DNA of 64,000 nucleotides, from NCBI RefSeq assembly GCF_029407905.1, contig NW_026577903.1, positions 1,116,001 to 1,180,000 on the forward strand, given 5' to 3'. The translations under genes and the position numbers were made by a program. The notes beneath the pieces were generated by a model. It saw only the letters and a list, made by a program, of their open reading frames with translations. It was not told where the DNA came from and made no database searches. Origin of the DNA: Bubalus kerabau. Its lineage: Eukaryota; Chordata; Mammalia; Artiodactyla; Bovidae. Positions 44,796-58,604 of this stretch are shown in pieces. Within the stretch, counting starts at the first letter, position 1, and every line of letters starts with the position of its first letter.

Positions 44796-45858
44796 CCTGT
44801 GACCTCAGGGAACTTCTCATTGTGCCTCTGAGAACTCAGGGATACTGTGGAATTGGTAAGGGCCTCTCGGGACTCCACTGAGTGTGGTGCAATGGAAAAG
44901 GGCCTCATCTCGAGTGGACGCAGGAACCTCAGGCTTCCTCTCCGTTTCTGACTCGGATCCCATGGTCCCTGCAGAGTAGGGACAAGAGAGTCACACCTAG
45001 TCTTCTGTTGATGAATGGACCTTCGTTTGCCTTTCGAGTTGTTTACAGGGTGACAGGCCACTTTTCGAAATGTCTGTGGGACCTGCGGGTTTTTCTGGAC
45101 GATGCACGTGGGTGTCAGTGCCCCTTCGTGTTGTGCCTTCATCCACAGGTTTTCCTTCAAAGAGGTGTGCTGGCATCGGGTTCTTTTCAAGAGTGGACCG
45201 TAAAATTGGGGTCTTTCGACATGTGGCACCACCCACGAGGCTACGTTTCGAACTTCCTCATGAGACCGGCCTCATCCTGAGGTGCGCCCGGAAGGTCGGG
45301 AACCCCTTGCAGACAGAGAAGGGGAGTCGACCCTCCTGTCGCAATCAGGAGAGGAGAAGGGGTCAGATGAAGTGGTGCCGGGAACCTCGGTGTTCCCCTT
45401 GAGTGAGTCTGGTATGTCGCGGAACTTTTGGGGTCGCATCAAGGGTGCCAAGTACCGTTTCGCACTTCAGGATGGAATGTGGGACTTCTCTTGAGATGCT
45501 GTAGCGGACAAAGGGCCTCATCTTGCGATGACGAGGGAAGCACGTGGTTTTTCTCGAGTTTCGGTGGGATTCTCGAGTTACGATGGGGAATTCAGGCTTC
45601 CTCTTGTGTTGGCCCAGGAAGTCTAATCTTCTATTCGAGTTGCCAGGGAGAGCTGTGGATTGGGCTCCATTCACTGAAGGGCAAACTAGACCTCATCTAG
45701 GCTTGTATCCAGGACTTAATGTTCCTCTCCATAGGCGACAGGGATTTGGGGTTGCATTCCATACTCACCCGGGGAGTCAGGCCTCATCTCGAGGGGAAGC
45801 AAAGGACTCCACGCTCTTCTCGAGTCGCGACATGTATCTCTTGGAGCCCACTGAGTGG
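44796..45858. repeat. Satellite I monomer 16 (edge, broken by INS-like array)
   Basis: Counterpart of 1,334-2,396 with the identical breakpoint. Confidence 0.85.
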
Positions 45859-48750
45859 TCTTCGCTCTGTAGGAGAGCTCTAGTGTACATAAGCCTGTAC
45901 ATAAGTGAACACAGACACTCTGTGTGCATGTTGCTGCGTACCCAAAATAGGGCCACAAGGAGCCTCATGCTCTCCATGCGGCGCGGAAGCTGTGCAGCCA
46001 CGCAGCAGCTGAAGAATCCAACCAATTGCTCTTTTCTTACCTCTGACAGAGCTCGCATTGCCGTAGCCCTTGGCAGTTTGGAAACACTGGACCCTAACCC
46101 CTCTCAAAGTAGGCCTGGGTTCTAGTTCGAATAGAAAGTCAATAGCGGAGCTGAGGACAGGAACGCGGCAGTCATTTATCACACGCTCCTGCAGCCTGCT
46201 ACTACAGGGACACTAACGCTAGAAGCTAGGAATGTCTTTGCAAGGTGCGCAAAGGACAAGGGAGAACCTCGACCCTGACTCTAGTATTTCAGCCCCCTGA
46301 GCAGATCTGAGGTTCTCCCGCTGTAGAAGCTAAGCCATTCCTTTCAAATACAGGCTTCCTAACACAGGGCCAGTTGGCTGCTTGCTCTTCCACGAAGCAG
46401 GCTTCCTTAACTTGCAAACTGCGAATTCCGCTTAACAGCCTGGAGGAAAAATCGCTTCTTGGAAGATTTTTTTCAGAGGCTGTATCCCCGGAGCTGGGGC
46501 CAAGCTAGGGGACCCATACTGACAAGGGAAGGCAAAACCACATCCAATGTCTTTGCTCTGGAGGACAGCTTTGGTGAGCCTAAGTCTTTCAGGAATATTT
46601 CTGGCTCCAACAGAGTCAAATTCTGTGTGTGAAGCTGCACAGCCAAAATAGGGGAACAGAGAGCCTGATTCTCTCTGTGTAGCTTTGAAGCTGTCATTCA
46701 AACAACAGCTTGAGAATCCATACAATGCTCTCCCTTACTGCTAAGAGAATTCTCATTGCTGTCGTCCTTGACAGTTTGTAGAAATCCGCACCCTAACCCT
46801 TCTCCAAGTAGGCCTGGGCCCTAGCTCGGAACAACAGGCAACGGCGGAGCTGAGGCCAGTAAGGCACAAGTGAGGTCTCACACACTCTTGCAGCCTGATC
46901 GTCCAGGAGCAGTAAGGCCTCTTTTTCCCTGCAGGAGGCTCGCTTGCCTTACCTCCTGTGAACTGCATTTCCCAGCCTGGGCGCAAAGCTGTTCCTGGAG
47001 ATTTTTTCTCAGGGGCTGTTTCCCTGGAGCTGGGTCGGACCTCGGGGGCCCAACTCACAGGGGAAGACAAAACCACATGGACAGGTCTATGCTCTGTAGG
47101 AGAGCTCTAGTGAACCTCATCTCTCAGGAACATTCTTGGCTTCTACAGAGACACCTCTGTGCATGAAGCTACACACCCAACATAGTGGCAAAGGGAGTCT
47201 GATTCTCTCCGTGGGTGCTGATGCTTTGTGGCAAAGCACCTGCTAAGAATCCATCCGCATAGGCTTCCCTCACTTTGACAGAGGTCTCATTGCTGTAGTC
47301 CTTGGCAGTTTGGAAAGAAGCAGACCCTTACCCTTCACCAAGTAGGCCCTTGTCCTTGTTTGAATGCAAAGGCAGTAGCTGAGCTGAGGCCAGTAAGGCG
47401 CCAGTCAAGTCTGACATATTCCCGATGCCTGCTCCTTCATGGAAAATAACGTTAGAATCTGGGAATATCTATGCAAGGCTGGCAAAGGGCAGTCAGGAAA
47501 CTCGACCCTGCCTCTGGAATTTCTATCTTCTCAGCACATCTGGCGGTCTCGGTCAGGAGAAACTAACCCATTCCTTGCAAATATAGGCTTCCAAACACAG
47601 GCCGGTTGGCTGTCTCTTCTTGCCGAAGGAAGCTTGCTTATCCCACCTCCTGCGAACTCCGCTTCCCAGCCTGGGGGATAAGAGGTTCTTGGAGATCTTT
47701 TCTCAGAGGCTGTTTCCACGGAGCAGGGGCCGATCCCGGAGACCCACACGCACAGGGGAAGGGAAATCCGCATGGATAAGTCTTTGCTCTCTAGGAGTGC
47801 TCTAGTGAACCTCAGTCTATGCGGAATGTTCTTGGCTCCAACGGGGACATCTCTGTGTGGGAAGCTGCTTACCCAACATAGAGACACAGAGACCTGATTC
47901 TCTCTGTGCAGCTTTGACGCTGTCGTTCAAACAACAAATTGAGAATCCACACAATGCTCTCCCTTACCACTGAGAGAGTTATCATTGCTGTAGCCCTTCG
48001 CAGTTTCTGGAAATCGGCACACAAACACTTCTCCAAGTAGGCCTGGGTTCAAGTTCAGATGAACATGCAATAGCGGAGCTGAGGCCAGTAAGGCACCAGT
48101 CAGGTGTCACACACTCTGGCAGCCTGCTCCTCCAGGGACAGTAAGGCCTCTATTTCCCTTCAGGAGGCTCGCTTGCCTTACTTCCTGTGAACAGCGTTTC
48201 CCAGCCTGGGCGGAAAGCAGTTCCTGGAGATCTTTTCTCAGGGGCTGCTTCCCCGGAGTTGGGGCGGACCTCAGGGACCCAACTCACAGGGGAAGGCAAA
48301 ACCAAATGGACAGGTCTATGCTCTGTAGGAGATCTCTAGTGAACTGCCGGGGTCCAGCCCCAGCTGATCCAGGGTATTCGAAGCAGAGACGGCGTAGGCG
48401 AGGGTCAGGGAACAACTGCTTAATTAAACGTTAATTAAGGATATAAAGAGTAATAAAATGAGGATAGCTCAGTAGGAAAATTCAGTGGAGAAAAGAGGCT
48501 GAGTAGCTTGGTTTACGCGGGGGACCAATAAAACTTCAAGACAAGAAGCTTGCACCACTTACGTAGGCCGCAGGCGTCCTTCCGTTCTCCCGAAGGAGAG
48601 GAGACACTGAGGCCTCCCCGGTCGGATCTTAGAAGCCCAGGCAAAATTAGTAAGCTTGGTGGGTTCCGCGCTCCAGATGGAGACTCAACCAGAGTGAGAG
48701 AGAGAGAGAGACATGGGGAGACCAGTATTTCGAGAAACTGATCCCAATTC

Positions 48751-48756
48751 TTTATT
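48751..48756 (-). promoter_or_regulatory. LTR polyadenylation signal AATAAA, copy 2
   Basis: TTTATT on the plus strand, identical context to 5,291-5,296. Confidence 0.6.
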
Positions 48757-48769
48757 TTCCATGGTCTAC

Positions 48770-48776
48770 TTTTATA
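48770..48776 (-). promoter_or_regulatory. LTR TATA box, copy 2
   Basis: TTTTATA on the plus strand, identical context to 5,310-5,316. Confidence 0.6.
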
Positions 48777-51700
48777 CACTGAGATGTTATGCCAAAGTCA
48801 CGTGGGGTCAGCAGTCCTGACTTTTATCAAAGTCAGGTGCTTCATACAAAAGTATACAGAGGTCTTAGGGGTGTTACATCATCTTCTGGCCGGGGGGCCT
48901 GCTGACAATTTACGACCCTCTCCTTGTGACAGCGGTCAGTCAACCAGGACACTTATTTCTCCAGGGGTGATTATTCTTAAAACAGACGCCACCCAAATAA
49001 AGTTACATTCCTATAGGGTGAGGGTGTAGTGGGTTTTAGTTAAGGAAAGAATTTACTTAGCCTAAGGTCTAACGTGATTTATATCAAAGGTTAATACTTA
49101 TTTCTTCTATATATTCATTAATGTGTATAAGGGCAGGGGATGTGGAGACTTAGCAGTAAACATCAGCTCAACAAATGAAAAACCCTTCACCAATATGATT
49201 TCTAATCAGCCCATTATACTTATACTAATAATTTTCTAACTTTTCTAAGGAACCTGTTTTTAGAAGGTTTAAAGCATCTCGTGCCTCTCATGGTTGAGAG
49301 GCTGTGAGCAATCACATGTGGCCGGACAAGCCTGTCAGGCAGGCTAGAGAACCTTCAGAGGAGTTTGTAGGTTAAAACACTCTTGTCACACCCAGGGGTT
49401 TTTATCAACTGGAGCTCTAGGTTAACTCCTTCTCCGAAAGAGGTGGTGGGGGACAGCCCCCCGTAAAGTCAGAGGTGTAGGTGAGAGCACAAAGTAGTAA
49501 GGTAGGCAGGCTCTGGTTATGGGGGTAGATGCTCGAGGATTTCCAGGGGGACTCCTGAGGCTCGATCCCACCTTTGCGTATGTCGAGCCTCCTTCCTCAT
49601 GACCTTTGCCATGGGCGGAGTGCCTCACTCTGGCCCCCAACAGTGAACCTCCTCTCTCAGGAACATTCTTGGCTCCTATCGAGACACCTCTGTGTGTGTA
49701 GCTACACACGCAACGTAGGGGCAAAGGGAGACAGATTCTTTCCGTGGGGTGCTGATGCTTTGTGGCAAAGCACCTGCTTGAGAATCCATCAGCTTACGCT
49801 TCCCTCGCCTTGAGAGAGGTCTCATTGCTGTAGCCCTTGGCAGTTTGGAAAGAAGAGGACCCTTACCTTTCATAAAGTGGGCCCTTGTCCTAGTTTGAAA
49901 GGAAAGGCAAGAGCTGAGCTGAGGCCAATAAGGCGCCAGTCAAGTCTGACATATTCCCGAAGCCTGCTCCTTCATGGAAAATAACGCTGTAATCTAGGAA
50001 TGTCTCTGCAAGGCTGGCAAAGGGCAGTCAGGAGCCTGCACCCTGCCTCTGGAATTACCGACTTCTGAACAGATCTGGAGGTCTCCTTTAGGAGAATCGA
50101 ACTCATTCCTTCCATATTGAGACTTCCAAAAACAGGCCGGTCGGCTGCCTCTTCGTGCCCGAAGGAGGCTTGCTTTTCCTGCCTCCTATGAACCCAGCTT
50201 CCCAGGCTCTGGGAAAAGTGGATCTTGAAGATCTTTTCTCGGGCGTTGTTTCCACGGAGCTGGGGCTAAGCCTGGAGACCCAAACTAACAGGGGAAGAAA
50301 AACCACATGGACAAGTCTTTGCTCTCTAGGAGAGCTCTAGTGAACTTCACTCTGTCACGAACATTCTTGATTCATATGGAGACACCCCTGTGTGCGAAGG
50401 TGCGTACCCAACATGGGGGCACAGAGAGCCTGATTCTCTCTGTGTAGCGTTAAAGATGTCGTTCAAAAAACACCTTGAAAATCCATACAATGCTCTTCCT
50501 TACCCGTGACAGAGTTCTCATTGCTGTAGCCCTTGGCAGTTTTTAGAAATCCGCACCCAAACCCTTCTCCAAGTAGTCCTGGGTCCTAGTTCGGAGGAAC
50601 ATGCAATGGCGGAGCTGAGGCCAGTAAGGCACCAGTCAGGTCTCACACACTCTGGCAGCCTGATCGTCCAGGGACAGTAAGCCCTCTTTTTCCCTGCAGG
50701 AGGCTCACTTGACTTCCCTCCTGTGAGCTGCATTTCCCAGCCTGGGGGAAAAGAGGTCCCTGGAGATCTTTTCTCAGGGGCTCCTTCCCTGGAGCTGGGG
50801 AGGACCTCGAGGACCCAACTCACAGGGGAAGGCAAAAGCACATGGACAGGTCTATGCTCTGTAGGAGAGCTCTAGTGAACCTCATCTCTCAGGAACATTC
50901 TGGCCTCCTATAGAGACACCTCTGTATGTGAAGCTACACACCCAACATAGGGACAAATGGAGCCTGATTCTCCCCGTGGGGTGCTGATGCTTTCTGGCAA
51001 AGCACCTGCTTGATGATCCATCCACTTAGGCTTCCCTCGCCTTGACAGAGGTCCCATTGCTGTAGCCCTTGGCAGTTTGGAAAGAAGAAGACCCTTACCC
51101 TTCATAAAGTAGGCCTTTGTCCTAGTTTGAATGGAAAGGTAATAGCTGAGCTGAGGCCAATAAGGTGCCTGCCAAGTCTGACATACTCCCGTAGCCTTCA
51201 CCTTCATGGAAAATAACTCTAGAATCTGGGAATGTCTTTGCAAGGCTGGCAAAGGACAGTCAGGAACCAGCACCCTGCCTCTGGAATTACCGACTTCTGA
51301 GCAGATCTGGAGGTCTCCTTTAGGAGAAGCTAACCCATTCTTTCCAAATAGAGGCTTCCAAACAGGCCGGTTGGCTGCCTCTTCGCGCCCGAAGGAGGCC
51401 TGTTTTTCTCGCATCCTATGAAGCCCTGTTCCCAGCCTCTGGGAAAAGCGGATTTTGAAGATATTTTCTCAGGGTTTGTTTCCATGGAGCTGGGGCCGAG
51501 ACCAGAGACCCAATCGCACAGGGGAAGGAAAACCACATGGACAAGTCTTTGCTCTCCAGGAGACCTCTAAGTGAAACTTACTGTGTCAGGAACGTTCTTG
51601 ACACCTATGGAGACACCCCTGTGTGTGAAGCTGCGTACCCAACAAGGGGGCACACAGGGCCTGATTCTCTCTTTGCAGCTTTGAAGCTGTCGTTCAAACA

Positions 51701-54580
51701 ACAGCTTGAGAATCCATAGAATGCTCTCCCTTACCTCTGAGAGACTTCTCATTGCTGTAGCCTTTGGCAGTTTTTACAAATCCGCACCCAAACCCTTCTC
51801 CAAGTAGGCCTGGGTCCTGGTTTGGATGGCCATGCAATGGCGGAGCTGAGGTCAGTAAGGCACCAGTCAGGTGTCACACACTCTGGCAGCCTGCTCCTCC
51901 AGGGACAGTAAGGCCTATTTTTCCCTGCAGGAGGCTCGCTTGCCTTGCCTCCTGTGAACTGCGTTTCCCAGCCTGGGCAAAAAGCGGTTCCTGGAGATCT
52001 TTTCTCAGGGGCTCTATCCCCAGAGCTGGGGTGGACCTCGGGGACCCATCTCACAGGGGAAGGAAAAACCACATGGACAGGTCTATGCTCTGTAGGAGAC
52101 CTTAGTGAATCTCAAGTCTTAGGAACATTCTTGGCTCGTACAGAGACACCTCTGTGTGTAAAGCTACACACCGAACATAGGGGCACAGGGAGCCTGATTC
52201 TCTCCGTGGGGTGCTGATGCTTTGTGGCAAAGCACCTGTTTGAGAATCCATCCGCTTACGCTTCCCTCGCCTTGACAGAGGTCTCATTGCTGTGTCTCTT
52301 GGCAGTAGGGAAAGAAGTAGACCCTTACCCTTCACCAAGTAGGCCCTGATCCTAGTTTGAAAGGAAAGGCAATAGCTGAGCTGAGGCCAGTAAGGCACCC
52401 GTCAACTCTGACATATTCCCGATGCCTGCTGCTTCATGGAAAATATTGCTAGAATCTAGGAATGTCTTTGCAAGGCTGGCAAAGGGCAGTCAGGAACCTC
52501 GACCCTGCCTCTGGAATTTCTATCTTCTGAGCAGATCTGGAGGTCTCCTTCTGGAGAAGCTAACCCATTCCTTGCAAATAGAGGCTTCCAAACACAGGCC
52601 GGTTGGCTGCCTCTTCTTGCCTGAAGGAGGCTTGCTTTTCCTGCCTCCTATGATCCCTGGTTCCCAGCATGGGGGAAAAACAGATCTTGGAGATCTTTGC
52701 TCAGGAGTTGTTTCCACGGAGCTGGGGTGTGCCCAGAGACCCTCACATACAGGGGAAGGCAAAACCACATGAACAAGTCTTTGCTCTCTAAGAGAGCTCT
52801 AGTGAACCTCAGTCTTTGACGAACGTCCTTGGCTCCTATGCGGACACCTCTGTGTGTGAAACTGCGTACCCAACATGGCGGCAGAGAGCCTGATTCTCTC
52901 TGTGCAGGTTTAATGCTGTCGTTCAGAAAACAGCTTGAGAATCCATACAATTCTCGCCCTTACCTCTGAGAGAGTTCTCATTGCAGTAGCCCTTGGCAGT
53001 TTGTAGAAATCTGCACCTAAACCCTTCTCCAAGTAGGCCTGAGTCCCAGTTCGGAGGAACAAGCAATGGCGGAGCTAAGACCAGTATGGCACCAGTCAGT
53101 TTTCACACACTCTGGCAGCCTGCTCCTCCAGGGACAGTAAGGCTTCTTTTTCTCTGCAGGAGGCTCACTTGCCTTACTTCCTGTGAACAGCTTTTCCCAG
53201 CCTGGGCGAAAAGCGGTTCCTGGATATCTTTTCTCAGAGGCTGTTTTCTCAGAGCTGGGGCGGACCTCGGGGACCCAACTCACAGGGGAAGGCGAAACCA
53301 CATGTACAGGTGAGCACTCTGTAGGAGAGCTCTTGTGAGCCTCATCTCTCAGGAACATTCTTGGCTCCTGTAGAGACACCACTGTGTGTGAATCTACACA
53401 CCCCACATAGGGGCAAAGGGAGCCTGATTCTCTCCGTGGGGTGCTGATGCTTGGTGGCAAAGAACCTTCCTGATAATCCATCCACTTATGCTTCCCTCGC
53501 ATTTACGGAGGTCTCATTGCTGTAGCCCTCGGCAGTTTGGAAAGAAGAAGACCCTTACCCTTCATAAAGTAGGGCCTTGTCCTACTTTGAATGGAAAGGC
53601 AATAGCTGAGCTGAGGCCAATAAGGCGCCAGTCAAGTCTGACATATTCCCAAAGCCTGCTTCTTCAGGAAGATAACTGTAGAATCTAGGAATGTCTTTGC
53701 AAGGCTGGCAAAGGGCAGTCAGGACCCTGCACACTGCCTCTGGAATTACCGACTTCTGAACAGATCTGGAGGTCTCCCTTAGGGGAAGCTAACCCATTCT
53801 TCCAAATAGAGGCTTCCAAACGCAGGCCGCTTGGCTGCCTCTTGCTCTCTGAAGGAGGCCTGCTTTTCCTGCCTCCTATGAACCCCACATCCCAGCCTCT
53901 GGGAAAAGCGGATCTTGAAGATCTTTTCTCAGGGGTTGTTTCCACGGAGCTGGGGCCGAGCCTGGAGCCCCAAACGCACAGGGGAAGAAAAACCACATGG
54001 ACAAGTCTTTGCTCTCTAGGAGAGCTCTAGTGAACCTCACTCTGTCAGGAACGTTCTTGTTTCCTATGGAGACACCCCTGTCTGTGAAGCTGTGTACCGA
54101 ACATGGAGACACAGAGTCTGATTCTCTCTGTGCAGCTTTGAAGCTGTCGTTCAAACAACAGCTTGAAAATCCATACAATGCTCTTCCTTACCCGTGACAC
54201 AGTTCTCATTGCTATACCCCTTGGCAGTATTTAGATATCCATACCCAAACCCTTCTCCTAGTAGGCCTGGGTCCTAGTTCGGAGGAACATGCAATGGCGG
54301 AGCTGAGGCCAGTAAGGCACCAGTCAGGTCTCACACACTCTTGCAGCCTGATCGTCCAGGGACACTAAGGCCTGTTGTGCCTTGCAGGAGGCTCGCTTGT
54401 GTTACCTCCTGTGAACTGCATTTGCCAGCCTGGGGGAATAGCGGTCCCTGGAGATCTTTTCTCAGGGGCTCCTTCCCCTGAGCTGGGGCGGACCTCAGGG
54501 ACCCAACTCACAGGGCAAGGCAAAACCATATGGACAGGTCTATGCTCTGTAGCAGACTTCTAGTGAACCTCATCTCTCAG

Positions 54581-55111
54581 GAACATTCTTGGCTCCTATA
54601 GAGACACTTCTGTGTGTGAAGCTGCGTACCTAACATAGGGGCACAGAGAGCCTGATTCTCTCAGTTCATTTTGACCCTGTCGTTCAGAAAACAGCTTGAG
54701 AATCCATAAAATGCTCTCCCTTACCGCTGAGAGAATTCTCACTGCTGTAGCCCTTGGCACTTTGTAGAAATCCGCACCCAAACGCTTCTCCAAATAGGCC
54801 TGGGTCCTAGTTCGGAGGAACAGGCAATGGTGGAACTGAGGCCAGCAAGGCAACAGTCAGGTTTCACACACTCTGGCAGCCTGCTCCTCCAGGGACAGTA
54901 AGGCATCTTTTTCTCTGCAGGAGATTCGCTTGCCTTACTTCCTGTGAACAGCGTTTCCCAGCCTCAGCGAAGCGGTTCCTGGAGATCTTTTCTCAGGGAC
55001 AGTTTCCCCGGAGGTGTGGTGGACCTCGGGGACCCAACTCACAGGGGAAGGAAAACCCACATGGACAGGTCTATGCTCTGTAGGAGAGGTTTAGTGAACC
55101 TAATCTCTCAG
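54581..55111. repeat. Supernumerary INS-like short half-unit, copy 2
   Basis: 531 bp, the counterpart of 11,121-11,651. It shows that the break in alternation is inherited by both large copies. Confidence 0.75.
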
Positions 55112-55810
55112 GAACATTCTTGGCTCCTATAGAGACAACTCTGTGTGTGAAGCTACACTCCCAACATTGGTGCACAGGGAGCTTGATTCTCTCCGTGGGG
55201 TGCTGATGCTTTGTGGCAAAGCACCTGCTTGAGAATCCATCCTCTTAGGCTTCCCTCACCTTGACAGAGGTCTCATTGCTGTAGCCCTTGGCAGTTTGCA
55301 AAGAAGAAGACCCTTACCCTTCATAAAGTAGGGCCTTGTCCTAGTTTGAATGGAAAGGCAATAGCTGAGCTGAGGTCAATAAGGAGCCAGTCCCGTCTGA
55401 CACATTCCCGAAGCCTGCTCCTTCATGGAAAATAACTCTAGAATCTAGGAATATCTTTGCAAGGCTAGCAAAGGGCAGTCAGGAACCAGTACCCTGCCTC
55501 TGGAATTACCGACTTCTGAGCAGATCTGGAGGTCTCCTTTAGGAGAAGCTAACCCATTCCTTCCAAATAGAGGCTTCAAAGCACAGGCAGGTGGGCTGCC
55601 TTTTCGTTCCCGATGGAGGCGTGCTTTTCTCTCCTCCTACGAACCCCAGTTCCCAGACACTGGGAAAAGTGGATCTTGAAGATATTTTCTCAGGGGTTGT
55701 TTCCACGGAGCTGGGGCCGAGCCTGGAGACCCAAAGGCACAGGGGAAGGCAAGACCACATGGACAAGCCTTTGCTCTTTAGTATAGCTCTAATGAACCTC
55801 ACTCTGTCAG

Positions 55811-56137
55811 GATCTTTCTTGATTCTTACGGAGACACACCTGTGTGTGAAGCTGCGGCTACAGAGAGCCTGATTCCCTCCGTTTACCGCTGAGTCTGCAT
55901 TGCCAAGCAACAGCTTGGGAACGCAGCCTGGGGCACTTCCCTTCCCTCGGACAGAGCTCTCCTTGCGGTAGGCCTTGGTAGTTTGCATACAATGGGGCCC
56001 TAAGCCCTCTGCAAGTTGGCCTGGCTCCTAGGTCCAAAGGGCAGGCCAGAGCGGAGCTGAGGCTGTCAGGCTCCAGACACATCTCCCATACTCCTACATC
56101 CTGCTCCTACCCGGGCGTGAACGCTAGAAGCTGGGAA
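55811..56137. repeat. INS-like array, diverged right-edge fragment, copy 2
   Basis: Counterpart of 13,577-13,903 with the same breakpoint into CpG-rich sequence. Confidence 0.75.
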
Positions 56138-56570
56138 GGTACCTGGACCGTGCAGGGGCGGGGCGAACGCGGGCGGCGTGGGGCGGGAGTCGGCTTCTGG
56201 CGGGGTTGGGGGCGGGCTTCCCAGTTGTGCTCTCCGAGGTGGACACTGAGGCTGAAAACGCGTCGGGAGCGCACCAGGGACTGGGTAAACCCGGGCTGCG
56301 GGGGTCGAGATTCAGATGGCTTTGGGTGGGGGTCGGTCCCAGTTGTGCTCCCGGGGGTCGCCACTGCGGCTGGGAACGCACCGGGAGCGCGGCAGGGGCG
56401 GGGCTAACCCTGGCGGCGCAGGGCGGGGGTCGGCTCACGGGGGGGATGGGGAGGGGTTCCCAGTTGCGCTCTCGGGGGTTGCAACTGCGGCTGGGAACGC
56501 CCATTTCGTCCGCTCCTGGGTCCCCAAGGATCGCCATCCCGTGGGTGCAGCAGAGGGCTGCGGACCACAG
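56138..56570. repeat. CpG-rich minisatellite head, unit 1 copy 2
   Basis: Three ~118-bp repeats as in copy 1, ending in ACCACAG with GTAAGG at 56,571-56,576. It keeps more CpGs than the copy-1 head (for example GGAACGCACCGGGAGC near 56,372, where copy 1 has GGAACACGCAGGGAGC). Confidence 0.75.
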
Positions 56571-57026
56571 GTAAGGGAACTGGGACTGCGTGGAGCAGGG
56601 AACCAAGTATTCCGCCGTCTGTTGGCACATTCTCGGAGCTCCCCAACCTGGCGGTCGCAGAAAGGCCTTGCCTTTGGGGTCAAGGCCTTAACCGCTCCAC
56701 CCCTCTGCTGAAAAATCTCAGAGTCTGCGCGGTTTTTCCAAGCAACCTAGTGTCCTCTGGAAGTCCAAGGGACAGAACCCTGAACTCTGGCCGGCTGGCC
56801 CAGCCCTGCTTCTGGCACTTTGTAAGCCAGCGGGCCCTTGAGCACCTGCTGGGATGGGAAAGGGAAGGGTCCATGGATTGCACCCTAGAAACTTAGTAGG
56901 GTGCATGGATTTCAAACCCTGGTGGCCGCCCAGGCAGCAAAGAAGGGGGGAGGGCACCTTGCTGCCCTTTCATGGCAGAATCTGTGGTTGTCCAGCTGCA
57001 TGGGCCTTTTCATGAGGACCCTGTGC

Positions 57027-57032
57027 AATAAA
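57027..57032 (+). promoter_or_regulatory. AATAAA, unit 1 copy 2
   Basis: Conserved polyadenylation hexamer with a GT-rich downstream stretch. Confidence 0.55.
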
Positions 57033-58604
57033 AGTTTGGTGTTTTGGAACTGAATAATTAGAACGTGTAAAAGCTTTAAATTATGTGGTGGTGTAATTAA
57101 AAAACAAAACAAAACAAAACCAAGCTCCAAGTGTTTTGCAAATGGAGGTTTAAATATTGAAGGACTGTATTCCTTGCACTGTGGCATTCTATCAAGAAGT
57201 GTGCAGGATTTTTTTTTTTTAAGAAAAGTGTTCGAAGTGAGGGAAACAGGAAACCCAGAGGTGCCCCTGTATTTTGGGGAAGGCCTTAGGAGGTCACTTG
57301 GAAATGCTGCTGGCTGTGCGGGAGGGGGGCAGATGGGCTGTGCAGGCTTGTCCTTTGCATGGATGTTCTTGTGTGTGGAAACCCAGCTCGGAGCCATCTC
57401 CTGATGTGTAAGAATTTCGCAGACAAACCTTGAGCTAAGCAATGCATTTTTTCCTAAGAAAATGTTTGTCTTAAGCGATGTAAATATCCTATGTATTTCC
57501 GCTAGACTCTGGCTTCAGGTCGGTTCCCCCAAAAGGCTCAGAAGCGATTTGAACAAAACAGCATGTTTTCCTCCTAGCTTGTTCTCCTTATCTATGTTAA
57601 GGAAATGATATATTTGCCTGCAATACTGCCTTTCTTCAAGATTCATGTCAATCAAGTTTTGGCCCGGGATGACTCACCTGCTGCCAATATTATCTCAATG
57701 CATGTCGTGGGGGAGGGGCCTGGTGCCATTCCCTGAAACAGTTCCTTTCTTTCCTTAGCTGACTGCTAGTGCCTGTAGAATATCTGGCTAAAGACCAGCA
57801 GGGGGTACTCTTACTACCCACCCCCCACCCCGCCTCGAGTCTAAGTCAGCAGCTTTCTCTATCTCTTTAATACTTTAATAACACTTGATGACACAAAAGC
57901 TCTGAGCGATCAAATCATATCAAATCTTCATTTCAGATTGAAGATGCATTCCATGGTATTGCCATCTTAAGTCTTTCCATCGTTATGGAATATCTGTCCA
58001 TGTATTCAGGATAGTTTTCAGCCAGGGTGTATAATTTCCAGTGTGCCAGTCTTGTCATCCTCGTTACATCCATGGCAAAGTGTTTTATTCATGTTGATAT
58101 TATTGAAAGGGAATTTTTTAAAATTCCTTTTCAGATTATTATCTGCTAATGTATACAGATAAAACTGTGTAATCATTCATTTTTATCAGTTTGGACAGCT
58201 TGATAGTTGTCTTTAATTTCTTTACTTTCTGACACTTTAAGATTATCCTGGGACACATATGTAATGCCTCACCCCTAAATTCAGACATGTGTTCAAAGAA
58301 CTTCTGTCCTTTTATTTATTTATTTATTTATTCTTTAACATTGAAATCGTTTTGACTATGCTGGGTGTTTGTTGCTAGATGGAAGTAGCTAGGACCTCTG
58401 GACTGCAGTCTCTCATCTCTTGCTGACCTCTTGTTGATCTCTGCAGAATCCTGGTAGGTGGGAGCTTGTTAGTTCCTTGTTCCTTATCAGAACCTCCTGT
58501 GGTAAGTGTTTTTCTCTTCTCTGTTGCCTGGTAAGGGTGGGTGGTCATGGGCATCCCAAAGTTGGCTAGAAGTCAATTATTTAAGCAGGTTTGTGCACAG
58601 ATAT

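Larger units (their letters stand above)
23731..45858. repeat. Satellite I (bovine 1.715-type) array
   Basis: Fifteen complete head-to-tail monomers and one partial. Phase points (CCGGNGACC type) lie at 23731, 25133, 26534, 27936, 29341, 30746, 32151, 33556, 34961, 36367, 37772, 39178, 40584, 41989, 43394 and 44796. Core monomers are 1,405-1,406 bp and edge monomers 1,401-1,402 bp; 1,402 bp is the published 1.715 monomer size as I recall it. About eleven CTCGAG motifs occur per core monomer. Long overlapping open frames recur in every monomer on both strands simply because the sequence is GC-rich and stop-poor. Confidence 0.92.
48345..49642 (-). mobile_element. Solo LTR, class-II (ERVK/BTLTR1-like), copy 2
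   Basis: 1,298 bp, with the same ends and the same GTGAAC target duplication (48,339-48,344 and 49,643-49,648) as the element at 4,883. Its insertion therefore predates duplication of the 43-kb block. Minus-strand TATAAAA is at 48,776-48,770 and AATAAA at 48,756-48,751. No internal retroviral sequence. Confidence 0.88.
45859..56137. repeat. INS-711-like tandem array, copy 2
   Basis: Same organisation as copy 1. Half-unit anchors lie at about 46593, 47128, 47824, 49661, 50359, 50893, 51590, 52123, 52821, 53353, 54049, 54581, 55112 and 55811. The long/short alternation and the short-short break (54,049-54,581-55,112) are preserved. One dimer (1,226 bp) is missing between the units corresponding to 11,652 and 12,878. 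Confidence 0.85.

Noticed and set aside
23731..45858. CENP-B box in satellite I
   Set aside because: I looked for the TTCG....A..CGGG core on both strands in core monomers and found no match; near misses around TTCGAAGAGG fail at the A and CGGG positions.
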